Shown: piece after piece, positions 33,937 to 43,318 of the stretch | How the letters are laid out: every line of letters begins with the position of its first letter | Position numbering within the stretch: the stretch's first letter is position 1 | Notes under the pieces: generated by a model | The model's input: the letters and a program-made list of their open reading frames with translations, nothing else | Told to the model about the DNA's origin: nothing | Databases searched by the model: none | Program-made: the position numbers and the translations under genes | Origin: Lawsonella sp012842085 | GTDB taxonomy: Bacteria > Actinomycetota > Actinomycetes > Mycobacteriales > Mycobacteriaceae | DNA length: 64,000 bases | Assembly (NCBI GenBank): GCA_036749735.1 | Contig: DAINXV010000003.1 | Span: 191,425 to 255,424 of the forward strand | Direction: 5' to 3'

Positions 33937-34833
33937 ATGGCTAGAAGAAACGAAGAAAAACGTCCCGTCTCCATCGACACCTACGACGCCTGCGTCGACT
34001 TCCCCATTTTTGATGCCCGCACCCGCTCCCTCAAACAAACCTTCCTGGGTGCCGCCGGTGGCGTTATTGGCCGCAACACCAGCAACGTTGTGGTGGTGGA
34101 AGCCCTCAAAAACATTAACCTGCACCTGCGGGAAGGCGACCGGGTGGGTCTCGTCGGCCACAACGGCGCCGGCAAATCCACGCTCCTGCGGCTCCTTTCG
34201 GGCATCTACGAACCAACTAGCGGCAGCGCCGAAGTAAACGGCCGTGTCGCCCCCGTCTTCGACCTGGGTATCGGCATGGACCCGGAGGTTTCCGGCTACG
34301 AAAACATTATTGTGCGTGGCCTCTTCCTGGGGCAGACCCGGGAACAGATGGAAGCCAAAATGGAGGAGATCGCCGAATTCTCCGAACTGGGCGAATACCT
34401 GCACATGCCGCTGCGCACCTACTCCACCGGTATGCGCGTCCGCCTAGCCTTAGGTGTCGTCACCTCCATTGACCCCGAGATTCTGCTGCTGGACGAAGGC
34501 ATTGGTGCGGTTGACGCAGCCTTCATGCGGAAAGCCCGCCACCGTCTGGAAGACCTGGTGCGCCGCTCCGGTATCCTGATTTTCGCCTCCCACTCCAACG
34601 ACTTCCTGGCCCAGCTGTGCGACAAAGCCATCTGGATTGACCACGGAGAAACCGTCCTTGCAGGTTCGGTGGAGGAAGTGGTGCGCGCCTACGAAGGCGA
34701 CGCCGCTGGCGACTATGTGGCCCGGATTATTGAAAAGATGGAGCGGGAAGACCAAATGTATGGCCGCGATAGCCGCCGCGCCAACGGTATCCCCAACTCC
34801 GACAATCCCAACCCCAACCCGGAGGAGAAGTAA
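33937..34833 (+). CDS. wzt: Galactan ABC exporter ATP-binding protein (Wzt, Rv3781 type)
   Basis: A 298-residue ATPase: Walker A GHNGAGKSTLLRLL, signature YSTGMRVRLA (the modified form used by Wzt/TagH proteins), Walker B ILLLDEGIGAVD and switch histidine in FASHSND. The N-terminus has the DFPIFDARTRSLKQTFLG element typical of the family; there is no C-terminal carbohydrate-binding domain. The start is ATG 33937, nine bases after AAAGGAG. It works with Wzm. Confidence 0.93.
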   Translation: MARRNEEKRPVSIDTYDACVDFPIFDARTRSLKQTFLGAAGGVIGRNTSNVVVVEALKNINLHLREGDRVGLVGHNGAGKSTLLRLLSGIYEPTSGSAEVNGRVAPVFDLGIGMDPEVSGYENIIVRGLFLGQTREQMEAKMEEIAEFSELGEYLHMPLRTYSTGMRVRLALGVVTSIDPEILLLDEGIGAVDAAFMRKARHRLEDLVRRSGILIFASHSNDFLAQLCDKAIWIDHGETVLAGSVEEVVRAYEGDAAGDYVARIIEKMEREDQMYGRDSRRANGIPNSDNPNPNPEEK

Positions 34834-34835
34834 AC

Positions 34836-35756
34836 ATGCGGGTCGTGGGCGTGGTTGTCACCTACAACCGAGTTGATGTGCTGGGGGATTCCCTCCACGT
34901 GTTGGCGCACCAGTCCCGCCCCCTCGACCACCTCATCGTGGTGGACAACGGCAACGACCCACAGGTGGGGGAACTGCTCCGCTCTGTTTGCGAACCCGCT
35001 GGACTCGACTTCACCTACCTGCCGTCCCAACACAATTTGGGTGGCGCCGGTGGTTTCGCCCTCGGCATGCTGCACGCCCTCGCCCTCGGCGCCGACTGGG
35101 TGTGGTGTGCCGACGACGACGGCCACCCCGACGGCACGGAAGTGCTAGAGACTCTCCTCAGCTGTGCCCACAAGCATGGCCTGGCGGAAGTCTCCCCCGT
35201 GGTCTGCACCATCGACGACCCCGAAACCCTCGCTTTCCCGCTGCGCCGGGGTCTGGTGTGGCGCCGCAAACGCAGCGAGCTTTTCGACGCCAACGACCCC
35301 AACCACGAGAACGATTTGCTGCCAGGGATCGCTTCCCTCATGAACGGTGCACTGTTTAGCGCCAACTGTTTGGACACAGTGGGGGTGACGGATCTGCGGC
35401 TTTTCATGCGCGGGGATGAGGTTGAGCTGCACCGCCGCTTGGAGCGCTCTGGCCTGCCCTTCGGCACCTGCTTGTCCACCGCCTACCTGCACCCGCATGG
35501 AGCGGATGAGTTTAAACCGATTCTGGGTGGACGCATGCACGCCCAATACCCGGACAGTGCCGTCAAACGCTACTACACCTACCGCAACCGCGGCTTCCTG
35601 ATGAACATGCCCGGCAAACGTCGCCTCATTTTCCAGGAATACGCCCGCTTCGCCTGGTTTTTCCTAGTGCAGCAGCGGGACCTCGCCGGGTTTAAAGAAT
35701 GGATGCGGCTGCGTCGCCTGGGACACAACGAACAACTGAAGCGCTACCAGCAGTAA
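34836..35756 (+). CDS. glfT1: Galactofuranosyltransferase GlfT1
   Basis: A 306-residue GT2-family, GT-A-fold enzyme that adds the first two galactofuranose units to the decaprenyl-PP-GlcNAc-Rha linker of arabinogalactan. VVTYNRVDVLGDSL opens the nucleotide-binding part, VVDNGN and NLGGAGGFALGM follow, and WCADDDGHPD is the metal-binding DDD motif. Gene order wzm-wzt-glfT1 keeps the set together as in M. tuberculosis Rv3781-Rv3783, in a slightly different order. It starts two bases after wzt ends. Confidence 0.93.
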   Translation: MRVVGVVVTYNRVDVLGDSLHVLAHQSRPLDHLIVVDNGNDPQVGELLRSVCEPAGLDFTYLPSQHNLGGAGGFALGMLHALALGADWVWCADDDGHPDGTEVLETLLSCAHKHGLAEVSPVVCTIDDPETLAFPLRRGLVWRRKRSELFDANDPNHENDLLPGIASLMNGALFSANCLDTVGVTDLRLFMRGDEVELHRRLERSGLPFGTCLSTAYLHPHGADEFKPILGGRMHAQYPDSAVKRYYTYRNRGFLMNMPGKRRLIFQEYARFAWFFLVQQRDLAGFKEWMRLRRLGHNEQLKRYQQ

Positions 35757-35772
35757 GGTAGTAAGGTCCGCT

Positions 35773-36498
35773 GTGCTTCCTCCCCCAACCCGCCGCCCCG
35801 AGCTACGCCGACGTGCCGACACTCACCAATGGTGGGCTCTCCTTTTCATGGAGCTGGAGCGGGCGGCCGACCCGCAAATAGCCGAACCGATGGCTGCCTA
35901 CATGCGCAACAAGTTCCCGTTCTTGGGTATCAAAACCCCGTTGCGCCGCAGCATTTCCATGCCCTTCATGCGGGCCACCGCCGACGATCCGCTGGATTGG
36001 GAATTTGTGGAGTCCTGTTGGGAGCAGCCGGAGCGGGAATTCGCATATGTGGCGTGCGACTATCTGAACCGCCACCAAACACAGCTCACACCTGCGGATG
36101 TGCCGCGCCTCCGGAAGCTTGTGCAGTGGGATTCCTGGTGGGACACCATCGATGTGCTGGACAAATTTGTGGGCTACATTGTGTACCGCAACCCGGAAGA
36201 GTCCGACACTATGCGCCAGTGGGCGCGCGACCCCGACATGTGGATCCGTCGGGTAGCTATCGGCCACCAACGTCGCTTCCGGGAAGACACCAACACGGAC
36301 CTGTTGGAGGATATTCTGGTCGCCAATTTCGGCAGTGACGAATTCTTCATCAACAAAGCCATTGGCTGGGCGCTGCGGGAATACTCCAAAACTAATGCAC
36401 CCTGGGTGCAGGATTTTGTCGAACGGCACCGGCCGGACATGTCGGCACTAAGTATCCGGGAAGGCAGCAAATACCTAACTGAACCGCACTCCCGCTAG
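35773..36498 (+). CDS. DNA alkylation repair-family (AlkD-like) HEAT-repeat protein
   Basis: A 241-residue all-helical protein of the AlkC/AlkD HEAT-like family. AlkD enzymes excise positively charged alkylated bases such as 3-methyladenine. Visible marks are FPFLGIKTPLRRS near residue 48, WEQPEREFAYVACDYL, WDSWWDTIDVL and WIRRVAIGHQ; the aspartate of WWDTID matches the AlkD catalytic aspartate. The GTG start lies 16 bases after glfT1, so it is probably co-transcribed with the galactan genes, an odd partner for them. Confidence 0.85.
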   Translation: MLPPPTRRPELRRRADTHQWWALLFMELERAADPQIAEPMAAYMRNKFPFLGIKTPLRRSISMPFMRATADDPLDWEFVESCWEQPEREFAYVACDYLNRHQTQLTPADVPRLRKLVQWDSWWDTIDVLDKFVGYIVYRNPEESDTMRQWARDPDMWIRRVAIGHQRRFREDTNTDLLEDILVANFGSDEFFINKAIGWALREYSKTNAPWVQDFVERHRPDMSALSIREGSKYLTEPHSR

Positions 36499-36511
36499 CC
36501 CACCTGCAGCG

Positions 36512-38056
36512 TTAGCGCATGTGGAAACTGTCGGTGTAGAGGCAGTGGGGTGATACTCCCCGACCCCAGAAGTAGCGCCGGAAGTTGTTGCACATTCCGG
36601 TGGGGCCACACATGTAGACCGTTAGGTCCTCCCCGAAAAGCCCAAACTTTTCGGTGTCCCCGAAGGTCATGGTGCTGGCCTCGGCGGGGGTAATGCGATC
36701 CGTCTGCTCGGTGTCTACCTCAACCAGGTTCAGCCAATCCCATTCGGCGGCGCACCGCTCCACAAACGCTCGGTAGGGCATCTTTTCGGAGCCTCGGAAA
36801 CTCCACACAAGTGTCACTTCTGCGGGGAATTCGGATCCGGAGAAAGCCTCAATATCGCGCAGCCACGCCACAAACGGGGTGATACCAATACCGCCAGCCA
36901 CCCACAGTTGGCGCTTACCACCACGCGCAGGGTGGGTGCCGCCACGCGGAGTGGAGACCGTCACCTGCTGCCCCTCCTCCAGGTTGTCTACCAGCCAGGT
37001 GGTACCAGCGCCGGAGGCCTTCACACAGTATTCGATGGTGCGGTCCCAGGCGATACCTTCGGTGCGCATGCGGGAATCGACGCCAACGTTAACAGTCGGG
37101 CCGGAGCGTCCCACAATATTGGGGATGCTGGTCATGGTGAAGGGGTGGGGACGGGAGCCACTACCGGGAACCCCCAGGTAGGAGTACTGTCCGGCAGTGT
37201 AGTGGTAGTCGCGGGGGCGGCCGCGTTTGAAGATTTCGCCCAGCTCCACGTTAATAATCGCGGTCTTGTCATTGGGGCGCGCAATGCGGACTACGCGGGC
37301 GTCGTAGCGGCGGTCATTCTTGTAGCGCTGCCACAGTACAGTGTGCAAAACCGCGAAAATCCCGAAAGCAACCACAATGCTGTAGGCCGCCACCTGCCAT
37401 GGAAGCGGGTGCGTATTGTGCCAGTCGAGGCCACTAATCTCCCACACATGCCAGGCGACAACACCCCACGTGGGGATGAGCACCACCATGAACGCAGGGT
37501 AGATGACGTCGAAGGGGATCCGCTCCATGAGCTTGCGGAGAGGTGTAATAGACCGCCCCGCCGTGTTGGGCCCCAGGTAGCGCAGCACCATCACCACTGC
37601 AAGCAGCACCACCATCACCAGCAGCACAATGTCCGACACTTCCCTAGCGGGGGTGTGGGCAAAGCCGTCCAAGCCCCAGCCCAGCAGTGCGCCGAAAAGC
37701 ACAGTGAAGTAGCCGGCGCCCATCGCCCAGCGGTTCCACCACAGCATGCCTTCCGCACCGTTGAAGGATTTGTTGATGCGGGGGACGGCATCCAAAGCAA
37801 GCACCGCGGAGATCATGAGCCACAGGCCGGCGAGCTCCAGGTAACCGGCGTAGAAGGCGGCGTCCGCGTAGGGGATGTTGCCTTGCTGTGCGGCCATGGG
37901 GTCGATGGCGCGCGCGCCGGAGATGACATCCCCCATCCACATGAGGAAGAGGACGACGACCAGCACGCTGGAGAGAAACATGCCGGAGTTGGCTTTCAGG
38001 ACCCGCACAATATTGTCAATAAATGTGCGGATGGGCGAGGTAGGGCTTTCAGACAT
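36512..38056 (-). CDS. Membrane ferric-reductase-like/ferredoxin reductase-type flavoprotein
   Basis: About 514 residues. The N-terminal half has six or seven transmembrane segments recalling the ferric-reductase-like fold. The C-terminal half is a ferredoxin-NADP reductase-type module: FAD-binding RPHPFTMTS, NAD(P)-binding VAGGIGITPFVAWLRD, and the end motif MCGPTGMCNNFRRYFWG. It likely moves electrons from NAD(P)H via FAD to a membrane acceptor. Typical paired haem histidines are not obvious, so haem content is open. ATG 38056 is ten bases from GGAAG; ATG 38065 abuts it. It is third in a minus-strand run with the pyruvyl transferase and GtrA genes. Confidence 0.8.
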   Translation of the reverse strand: MSESPTSPIRTFIDNIVRVLKANSGMFLSSVLVVVLFLMWMGDVISGARAIDPMAAQQGNIPYADAAFYAGYLELAGLWLMISAVLALDAVPRINKSFNGAEGMLWWNRWAMGAGYFTVLFGALLGWGLDGFAHTPAREVSDIVLLVMVVLLAVVMVLRYLGPNTAGRSITPLRKLMERIPFDVIYPAFMVVLIPTWGVVAWHVWEISGLDWHNTHPLPWQVAAYSIVVAFGIFAVLHTVLWQRYKNDRRYDARVVRIARPNDKTAIINVELGEIFKRGRPRDYHYTAGQYSYLGVPGSGSRPHPFTMTSIPNIVGRSGPTVNVGVDSRMRTEGIAWDRTIEYCVKASGAGTTWLVDNLEEGQQVTVSTPRGGTHPARGGKRQLWVAGGIGITPFVAWLRDIEAFSGSEFPAEVTLVWSFRGSEKMPYRAFVERCAAEWDWLNLVEVDTEQTDRITPAEASTMTFGDTEKFGLFGEDLTVYMCGPTGMCNNFRRYFWGRGVSPHCLYTDSFHMR

Positions 38057-38197
38057 AGCGCTCATTCTTCCAGATGACACCACAAAACACGCAGTCGAAA
38101 AATCGAAGTGTAAAAAATATTGCCGCGCTTGCACTATCTACGGCGGTAGCACTAGTGCACCGTCCCCGGCGGGGTGCGGCTTTCTGCTGCTGCGGGG

Positions 38198-39784
38198 TTA
38201 GTCTTCGGTGGGGCTGGGCACATAGAGTGCTTCGGCGAGTTGCAGCGCCGTCCACATATTTGTTTCACAACGTGAAACATCAAAGCTGTGGGCGGGTGAC
38301 GGAATCTCAAAGGCACTGGTAGCAGACTCATCAGCGGTATCTGCGGGAGCGTCGCCCTCCGCATTAATGTCCAGTACTTCCCATTGGGAACCGGCATCCA
38401 ACACACTCTGGTGTTTCACCCGGTAGTAGCCGTCCTTATTCACATCCAGGGCCAGCCCGGCGCAACCCGCGGCCGACGCCAACAGGTGGGGGTGGAAGCG
38501 GGTGGAGAGCCAGCGCACGCCCTCCCCTACTGGCAGGCCGTGTGCCCATAGTTGGTCGAAGGGGATAAATTCGGCGCCCGGGAATCCGGTTTCCACAACG
38601 TTGCGCCACACCTCGTAGTCTCCGTAGGGGATTGCTTCCACCACAACCAGTTCCGGACCCGTCACCTGCCATGCTCGCAGCACTTTGTGTACCCACTGCC
38701 ACAGCACATCCTTATCGGAGACCAGGTCGGACTGGACGCAGAGCACGACGCGTCGCCCGGCCGGTGGGGTGGTGTAGGGGAAGCGGGTTTGCACCACGGG
38801 GGTGACGGTGACGTCTCCTTGGGCTTCTGCGATGGTGCTCAACCAGGTGGCGAGGTCGGGGCTGAGGTTGCGGGGAGTCTCCCGGGGGCAGCCGTGGATA
38901 GCCGCATTCATGCGCCGGCGCACACCTTGCACAATTCGTCCGATACCAGCGTGGGCTTGCTGGTGGTCGCGGTGGCGTTGCTCCTCCACCGCACTTACCG
39001 CTAGTGCCAGCCAGGAGTCGTCGGTGGCGAGGGCCAGTTCGGGAACGACAGCATCGGCTAGGGATTTGCGGGAGGCGATGACGTCGATTTTCTTTTGCAG
39101 AAACTCGTGGGATTCTTTGTCGCGCACGGTGATGAAGTCGGCGGCGAGCAACTCCTCCACTATTTTTCCTTGCCGCTGCGGGATGATCCCTTGGCCGGTG
39201 GCGATGAAAAGGGGCTGCGGTTCGGGGTCGCGGCGGGGGCGGCGGACGGCGGCCCGGGCAGCGGACACCACGGCACAGTGGTGGGGCCACATGTCGTTCA
39301 AGTAGCCGCCACCCACAATGTGGATGGTGTCGGCGTTGTTGAGAAGGTGAATGTTGGTGGCGTAGTCGGCCATGGCACCCGGGTTGCTGACGACGGTACG
39401 GGTGTGCAGCATCATCCGGTCCAGGTCTTCTGGCGTGACGTCCGCGGGCTGCGGGATGGTCTGGTGGGTGCCCAAAATGTCGTTGGTGACCTGCTCCACC
39501 AGGTTCCATACGGTGTCGGTGAGTACCAGGTTGGGGTGGAGTTGCCGGAACAGTACACCCGCTTTGCCGGGGCTGTGGCAGTCAACCACCACGGTGTCGT
39601 GGGGGCAGGCGTGGGAGAGGAAGCGCAGCCAGCTGCTCACAATCAGTTCGTCACCCCAGTTGGGGACACCGGCGGGAGCGATCAGGTAGTGGACGCGTGG
39701 CCGTTCCGGCTCCCAGTAGTGCCGGGGGTGGCTGCGAAGTTTGTCTGCGAGTGGTTCGGGCAGAAGAGAGATTGGTGCGGTCAC
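38198..39784 (-). CDS. Polysaccharide pyruvyl transferase-family protein
   Basis: A 528-residue member of the polysaccharide pyruvyl transferase family (CsaB/WcaK-like), which adds ketal pyruvate from PEP to sugars of wall polymers or glycolipids. APAGVPNWGDELIVSSWL is the N-terminal signature and HIVGGGYLND the central glycine motif; the C-terminal half has STRFHPHLLASAAG, where family histidines sit. The protein is longer than most members (about 350-400) through a middle insert and an acidic tail. The start is GTG 39784. It follows gtrA by 55 bases. Pyruvylation of arabinogalactan is not established in mycolata, so the target is unknown. Confidence 0.82.
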   Translation of the reverse strand: MTAPISLLPEPLADKLRSHPRHYWEPERPRVHYLIAPAGVPNWGDELIVSSWLRFLSHACPHDTVVVDCHSPGKAGVLFRQLHPNLVLTDTVWNLVEQVTNDILGTHQTIPQPADVTPEDLDRMMLHTRTVVSNPGAMADYATNIHLLNNADTIHIVGGGYLNDMWPHHCAVVSAARAAVRRPRRDPEPQPLFIATGQGIIPQRQGKIVEELLAADFITVRDKESHEFLQKKIDVIASRKSLADAVVPELALATDDSWLALAVSAVEEQRHRDHQQAHAGIGRIVQGVRRRMNAAIHGCPRETPRNLSPDLATWLSTIAEAQGDVTVTPVVQTRFPYTTPPAGRRVVLCVQSDLVSDKDVLWQWVHKVLRAWQVTGPELVVVEAIPYGDYEVWRNVVETGFPGAEFIPFDQLWAHGLPVGEGVRWLSTRFHPHLLASAAGCAGLALDVNKDGYYRVKHQSVLDAGSQWEVLDINAEGDAPADTADESATSAFEIPSPAHSFDVSRCETNMWTALQLAEALYVPSPTED

Positions 39785-39839
39785 GGTTTTAAAATTACCG
39801 AAATTGGGGGGACCGTGCGCTGGAGTTGACCGCTAGTTT

Positions 39840-40277
39840 CTACTTGACGCGGAAAATGACGGTGCGCTGCACCACGAAGTTCACCAGGGTGGCGACGCCT
39901 TGGCCGATCACGAAACCAATGGTTTTTGCCCAGAAGTGGCCCAGGAAAAGGGTTGCCTTGTAGGTGATGTGGAAGATGCCGACGTTGAGGCCGAAGGTCA
40001 CGCCGTAGAGGATGATGACCGCGATGAGGCGTTTGCGGGAGGGTTCCGCCTGGAAGGTCCAGCGCCGGTTAATCATGTAGGCGGTGACGGTGCCGCAGAT
40101 GAAGGAGATACCTTTTGCGACGGTGGGGTTGAGCCCCAGGTAGCTGAGCAGCAGCAGGAGGCCGTAGTCGACGACGGCGGAAAGGCATCCAGTGATGATG
40201 AATCGAATCAACTGGATTTTGAGGCTTAGCTGTTGTGGTTTGTCGTTCACAACAATCTGCTGGTCAGGTTGGGTCAC
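39840..40277 (-). CDS. GtrA-like membrane protein (Rv3789 type)
   Basis: A 145-residue protein with four transmembrane segments of the GtrA family. RFIITGCLSAVVDYGLL opens it and INRRWTFQ and FVVQRTVIFR are the conserved loop motifs. Its M. tuberculosis counterpart Rv3789 lies beside dprE1 and is needed for normal arabinosylation, proposed to recruit AftA or to move decaprenyl-phospho-arabinose. Here it is 5 kb from dprE1 and instead leads an operon with the pyruvyl transferase. Confidence 0.85.
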   Translation of the reverse strand: MTQPDQQIVVNDKPQQLSLKIQLIRFIITGCLSAVVDYGLLLLLSYLGLNPTVAKGISFICGTVTAYMINRRWTFQAEPSRKRLIAVIILYGVTFGLNVGIFHITYKATLFLGHFWAKTIGFVIGQGVATLVNFVVQRTVIFRVK

Positions 40278-40351
40278 AGCATTAGACTAAACTGTTGCCC
40301 GCCAATTTGCCAGCTAGACTGGGTGCAGAGTCCATAGTGAGGAGTGACAGG

Positions 40352-41302
40352 ATGCTGCCTAAACCCGCCCCCAGTAGAGCCCGCGGTACTGGCACCGCAC
40401 AGCGCCCCACCCAGCGCACCGGTGTGCGCGCAGCGGCACTGGGTGTTGCTGCCCTTATGCTGTGTGCTGGCTGCACCATCCCTACCGCCGCTGAACGCGG
40501 CAAAAATGCTGGTAGCAGCACTCCCTCCGTCACCACCTCCCGGAATGCGACGCCGCTAGCTCCCGCGACCATTACCCCGGAGCAGCGCACCAAAATGCGG
40601 AGCGCCTGGAATGAGTTCCGCAAAAAGCACCCCGGGGAGATGAGTGTTTCGATCCTGCCGGTGGGGGCGGACCAGGATGTGAAACCGATTGTGTTGGGGC
40701 AGCCGGCCAGCCGGATTGCCGGCGGTACCCTCCGCGCCCCGATTGCACTTGCGGCCAGTACTTTCCTGAAGGAGGACGCGCAGCTGGTGAACAGTATTGT
40801 GGCGTCCCTCAACTCGGATAATGCGGAGGCGGCCAAGAATGTGTGGGAGGCGCTGGGGTCCGGTACCGAAGCGGCCCAAAAAACCATGAAGGTGCTGCGT
40901 CTGACGGGGGATAAGACGACACGGGTGCGGAGTACCGACCCGGAAAACACCACTAACTGGTCGTTGCCGGCGCAGGCGCGCTTCACCTCCGGGTTGGCGT
41001 GCATGGCGGATGCGGCACTGGTGCGGGATTCACTGCACGCGGGGATCCCCGATATGACCTACGGTTTTGCGACCGACGGGTTGAACCTGACGCTCTCCGG
41101 GTGGGTGAGGGTGCCCGGCGCAGAGAACAGTATGGTGGCGCGGCAGATTGCGATTGTGGACCAGGGCAAAGCCGGGTTCAGTGCTATAGCGGTGTCGGTG
41201 AAAGCACCGGACGGCACCCGCAAGTCGGCCGAAAAACTGTTGACCACGCTGGCCCGTTGGCTGCACAACAACAAGATTGTGCCAGCCGGGCGCTGCCCAT
41301 AG
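40352..41302 (+). CDS. Exported lipoprotein, possible inactive beta-lactamase-like fold
   Basis: A 316-residue protein started at ATG 40352, nine bases after GAGGAG; the longer frame to 40295 is not needed. A basic head leads to a lipobox, LMLCAGC, at about residue 50. A Thr/Ser-rich linker follows, then a domain of about 230 residues. VSILPVGADQDVKPIVLGQ, GGTLRAPIALAASTFLK and the C-terminal helix LLTTLARWLHNN recall the class A beta-lactamase/transpeptidase fold, but no SxxK catalytic pair is evident, so it would be non-catalytic. This fold call is tentative. It is convergent with glfT2 (15-base gap). Confidence 0.6.
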   Translation: MLPKPAPSRARGTGTAQRPTQRTGVRAAALGVAALMLCAGCTIPTAAERGKNAGSSTPSVTTSRNATPLAPATITPEQRTKMRSAWNEFRKKHPGEMSVSILPVGADQDVKPIVLGQPASRIAGGTLRAPIALAASTFLKEDAQLVNSIVASLNSDNAEAAKNVWEALGSGTEAAQKTMKVLRLTGDKTTRVRSTDPENTTNWSLPAQARFTSGLACMADAALVRDSLHAGIPDMTYGFATDGLNLTLSGWVRVPGAENSMVARQIAIVDQGKAGFSAIAVSVKAPDGTRKSAEKLLTTLARWLHNNKIVPAGRCP

Positions 41303-41317
41303 CGAGCCGCGAGACCG

Positions 41318-43153
41318 CTAGTCGATAATGCCGTAGAGGCGCTCCCAGTTCTGGCGGGCAGTGAACGCCAGGAAACTGTTGCGGTAGTCGTCCGCAATGC
41401 GGGGTGCTTCTTTGCGGAAACGGCGAATCAGTTTCTTCAGCTTCTTGCGCTGCTGCTTATCCAGTTCCTTGTTGAAGCGGCGATGGCGCACCATCTCCTG
41501 CGACGCGTCCGTCACGTACACGTCCTCGTAGAGGGAGGTGTTGTACCAGGGGGCGTCCTCGAAGGAGAGAATGGTGGGGCCCGGGATGCGGCGACCCAGC
41601 ATTGTGGTGAGCATGCGCTTCCACGTCACCAGCTTCTTTTTGGAAGGCTCGGGGGCGGTGCGGCTGACGCGCGCCACTGACGGCACACTTTCGATACCGA
41701 TGGGGCGGGTCTCCGGGTAGGCGGCACGGCCCTTATTGATTTCAGCCACGGCTTTCTGGCCACCGTCGTAGAGGGTGCGGGGGCCTTCCAGGAAGGCTTC
41801 CACCGCTGCCATGTGGGTGTAGGCCAGGCCGTATTGCATGCCGAGGATTTCGTGGCGAATATCCATGAGGGTGGCTTCCGCCAGTGCCTTATGGTCGAAC
41901 TCGGGGTTGAGGGCAGCGGTTATGAGGCCGTTGCGCATGGCGAAGAAGTGGCCGAAACCGTCCACATCTTTCCAGTAGAAGTCGGCGTGCCAAACGGCGG
42001 CACCGGGGAGAGTAATGGTGGGGATACCCATGCGGCGGCCGCGCAGCGAATATTCAACATCATCCCACTGGAAGAAGAACGGGATGGGAAGACCAATATG
42101 GTCCACCACCTCGGAGGGGATGAGGCACGACCACCAACCGTTGTATTCGGCTTCCACGCGGCGCTCCGGCAGCTCGCCCTCCACCATGCTGGTGTCGGTG
42201 ACGACATGCGGGTCGGTGGGGACGCCACGCTTCAAGGTGGTCAGGTCCACACCTTCGGCGGAGGCCAGCAGGTAGTCGGGGTTGAAGAGGAACATCATTT
42301 GCGCGCCCACAATGCTGGGCTGGCGGGTGAGCGCAGCGAAGGAACGCATCCGCAGCACCGTTTCCGGCTCGACACGGACATCATCATCCATCAGCAGCAC
42401 ATCCACCGGGGAGCCGCCCTTGTCCCGGGAGGTGGCTTCGTAGATGCCGCGGGTGAAACCGCCGGAGCCGCCCAGGTTGGGTTGCTCGATGTAGTGGAGG
42501 GCGCTGCCGAATTTTTGGGCAGCCTCCTGGTAGACCTTCTCGTCTTTCACCTGTTGGTCGCCCTGGTCGGTGACGTAAAGTTCGTCGATCAGTTTGCGGA
42601 TACGGTCATCCTCCGACAAGGCCTTGACGGTGGCGGCGCAGTCCCCTGGGCGGTTATAGGTGCAGATGGCGATGGCGAAACGGCGCCGCTCCGGACTTTG
42701 GTTGGCGTCGTGGCGGGCGACGGCTGCAGCACGCCACTCCACATCGGATACGGTGGCTTCCCCGTCTTGTGCGACAACCTCCAACCAGAGGGCACCCCCA
42801 TCCAGGAAGCTGGTGAGCGGCGCACTCAAACTGAAGTTTCCGGAACCCTCCGCCACATATTCGCTAAGGGTGCGTTCGTGTCCGGCAATGTCGGAGGCGC
42901 GCACCAAAATAGTGGTGTGGGTGTCTTCGGCGGCGGTGATGGTGCCGCGGATATTCACGCTGAGCACGCGGGTCCAGCGCTGCCAGTAGGAGGCTGCGAA
43001 ACGGCCAAAGTAGGTATTGGTGGTGACGCTGCCGCCGGCCTGCAAAGTGATGCTGTGGCGGGTCCGAATCGCTAAACCGGTTTCGTTTTTGGCGTAGAGA
43101 TCTTCATTGACCCAGGCACGGGGGCCACTAAATAGTGTGCGCTGCAGCAGCAT
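41318..43153 (-). CDS. glfT2: Polymerising galactofuranosyltransferase GlfT2
   Basis: About 611 residues, near the length of Rv3808c. GlfT2 builds the beta-(1-5)/beta-(1-6) galactan chain from UDP-galactofuranose. An N-terminal beta-sandwich (about 1-150) precedes a GT-A domain with AICTYNRPGDCAATV, the metal motif LLMDDDVRVEP, QWDDVEYSLRGRRMG with the catalytic aspartates, and HADFYWKD. A C-terminal helical part follows. ATG 43153 (MLLQRTLFSG) fits the family better than ATG 43168. It works after GlfT1. Confidence 0.94.
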   Translation of the reverse strand: MLLQRTLFSGPRAWVNEDLYAKNETGLAIRTRHSITLQAGGSVTTNTYFGRFAASYWQRWTRVLSVNIRGTITAAEDTHTTILVRASDIAGHERTLSEYVAEGSGNFSLSAPLTSFLDGGALWLEVVAQDGEATVSDVEWRAAAVARHDANQSPERRRFAIAICTYNRPGDCAATVKALSEDDRIRKLIDELYVTDQGDQQVKDEKVYQEAAQKFGSALHYIEQPNLGGSGGFTRGIYEATSRDKGGSPVDVLLMDDDVRVEPETVLRMRSFAALTRQPSIVGAQMMFLFNPDYLLASAEGVDLTTLKRGVPTDPHVVTDTSMVEGELPERRVEAEYNGWWSCLIPSEVVDHIGLPIPFFFQWDDVEYSLRGRRMGIPTITLPGAAVWHADFYWKDVDGFGHFFAMRNGLITAALNPEFDHKALAEATLMDIRHEILGMQYGLAYTHMAAVEAFLEGPRTLYDGGQKAVAEINKGRAAYPETRPIGIESVPSVARVSRTAPEPSKKKLVTWKRMLTTMLGRRIPGPTILSFEDAPWYNTSLYEDVYVTDASQEMVRHRRFNKELDKQQRKKLKKLIRRFRKEAPRIADDYRNSFLAFTARQNWERLYGIID

Positions 43154-43318
43154 ATGGACACCTTCCACAAAGGACAGTTGGGACGAGTGGGAATTACTAA
43201 TAAGCCTAGTCTAGATTGCCTCCCCGGGGGTTGCCGGCACACTCGGGAAGGAATTAATCTGAACACAAAACGGTTATGTATTTTGCCAGCACAACCGCCT
43301 GCACACTCAAGGATCCGG

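Noticed and set aside
36908..38077. 389-codon His/Gly-rich plus-strand frame
   Set aside because: Antisense of the membrane flavoprotein gene, whose motifs are complete; low-complexity shadow without a start signal.
43154..43318. 55-codon N-terminal extension of the surface-protein gene
   Set aside because: The better ribosome site and a normal signal peptide place the start at 43319; the extension overlaps the glfT2 start region.
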